DNA of 5,276 nt from JBDSGC01 sp046594105 (GTDB taxonomy: Bacteria > Acidobacteriota > Thermoanaerobaculia > Gp7-AA8): positions 1 through 5,276 of the forward strand of contig JBKJQB010000370.1 in assembly GCA_046594105.1 (NCBI GenBank), in the 5' to 3' direction. Of the stretch, positions 4,978 through 5,276 are shown piece by piece. How positions within the stretch are numbered: the first letter of the stretch is position 1; every line of letters starts with the position of its first letter. The translations under genes were made by a program, and so were the position numbers. The notes beneath the pieces are model-generated. The model worked only from the letters and a program-made list of their open reading frames with translations, did no database searches and was not told the DNA's origin.

Positions 4978-5012
4978 ATCCCGCAGGGAGACGCCAATCT
5001 TCCCTACGGGAT
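4978..5012. repeat. Hairpin between inverted repeat copies 2 and 3
   Basis: ATCCCGCAGGGA (4978-4989) pairs with TCCCTACGGGAT (5001-5012): eleven pairs with one C-A mismatch and an 11-nt loop. A related word, TCCGTACGGGA, recurs at 5071-5081. It is followed by ATTCGCTTTT. It lies far from the nearest gene end, so it is more likely part of the repeat mosaic than a terminator. Confidence 0.5.
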
Positions 5013-5032
5013 TCGCTTTTCTCGGTCACGAT

Positions 5033-5059
5033 CAACCCAGCACTGAAGTGCTGGGCTAG
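5033..5059 (-). repeat. REP-like hairpin repeat, copy 3 (GTAGCCC family, inverted)
   Basis: Read on the minus strand: flank CTAG, stem CCCAGCAC with GTGCTGGG, loop TTCA, flank TTG. On the plus strand the arms are 5036-5043 and 5048-5055. It differs from copy 2 by a G-C to A-T change at both partners of one pair, plus loop and flank changes. Confidence 0.6.
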
Positions 5060-5276
5060 CTGCTCAATCGTCCGTACGGGACTGAAAGAACGACTCTTGA
5101 TGGAGACGAGCGTTCCGCCGCATCCACTTGATTGCAGATCCTTCACTTCCCGCCCCCGGCGAAGAACGGATGCTCTCCCTTGGTGTCAGGGAGCCTTCTG
5201 CGTCAGCTGGAGGGATTGGATGCGTGGCGGATTCGTCGGGGCCAGCAAAACGCTCCCTGTCACTCGGCCGTGCGCG

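Larger units (their letters stand above)
4789..5276. other. Intergenic block of palindromic repeats, no supported gene
   Basis: I find no protein family in any frame. After the possible terminator come: a hairpin at 4835-4850 (GCGCGG/CCGCGC, loop CGCC); two identical 15-nt palindromic words at 4892-4906 and 4961-4975; two inverted copies of the GTAGCCC hairpin family at 4915-4941 and 5033-5059; a hairpin at 4978-5012; a small palindrome at 5070-5082 (GTCC/GGAC around GTACG); and a hairpin at 5175-5193 (CTCCCT/AGGGAG, 7-nt loop). A minus-strand frame is open from the window end to a stop at 5064, but it is not recognisable as a gene. Confidence 0.55.

Noticed and set aside
5064..5276. A minus-strand frame open from the window edge to a stop at 5064, possibly the end of a gene starting beyond the window
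   Set aside because: About 70 codons without a recognisable motif, ending inside the repeat block. It could be a chance frame, so no partial gene is called.

Overview
GC-rich, chromosomal-type bacterial DNA with five supported protein genes separated by unusually repeat-rich intergenic stretches. The gene content (rsmA, a radical SAM/SPASM enzyme, a class I methyltransferase, a 2OG-Fe(II) oxygenase and a lipoprotein) fits a free-living, diderm, GC-rich environmental bacterium. The style of the short palindromic intergenic repeats reminds me of Acidobacteriota or neighbouring phyla. That is recollection rather than proof, and the taxon stays open.

Layout. 1-390: no supported gene; hairpin-forming repeats, two tandem 23-nt units and a possible insertion-sequence end remnant. 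391-1167 (-): rsmA (ksgA), the 16S rRNA dimethyladenosine transferase, with all key motifs. 1168-1520: divergent intergenic region with a large inverted pair of REP-like hairpin units (REPIN-like), itself enclosed by a second imperfect inverted repeat. 1521-2609 (+): radical SAM protein with a short SPASM/twitch-like C-terminal cluster domain. 2610-2691: short convergent spacer with a hairpin. 2692-3447 (-): class I SAM methyltransferase. 3598-4290 (+): 2-oxoglutarate/Fe(II) oxygenase. 4309-4788 (+): small lipoprotein of unknown function. 4789-5276: no supported gene; a possible terminator, then a mosaic of palindromic repeats, two of which belong to the same family as a hairpin at the left end of the window.

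How the genes relate. rsmA is a housekeeping gene, apparently a single transcription unit. The next three genes encode enzymes that commonly modify peptides or small molecules, but they alternate strands (+,-,+), so they are not one operon, and I see no precursor-peptide gene beside them. A shared pathway is only a hypothesis. The oxygenase and lipoprotein genes are co-directional with an 18-bp gap and may be co-transcribed. Three genes (rsmA, methyltransferase, lipoprotein) lack a clear Shine-Dalgarno sequence and instead carry a TAGNNT hexamer 7-11 nt before the ATG, which suggests near-leaderless transcripts. I do not see a clearly new multi-gene system. The most informative unexplained signals are the hairpin repeat families, whose paired bases change together between copies.
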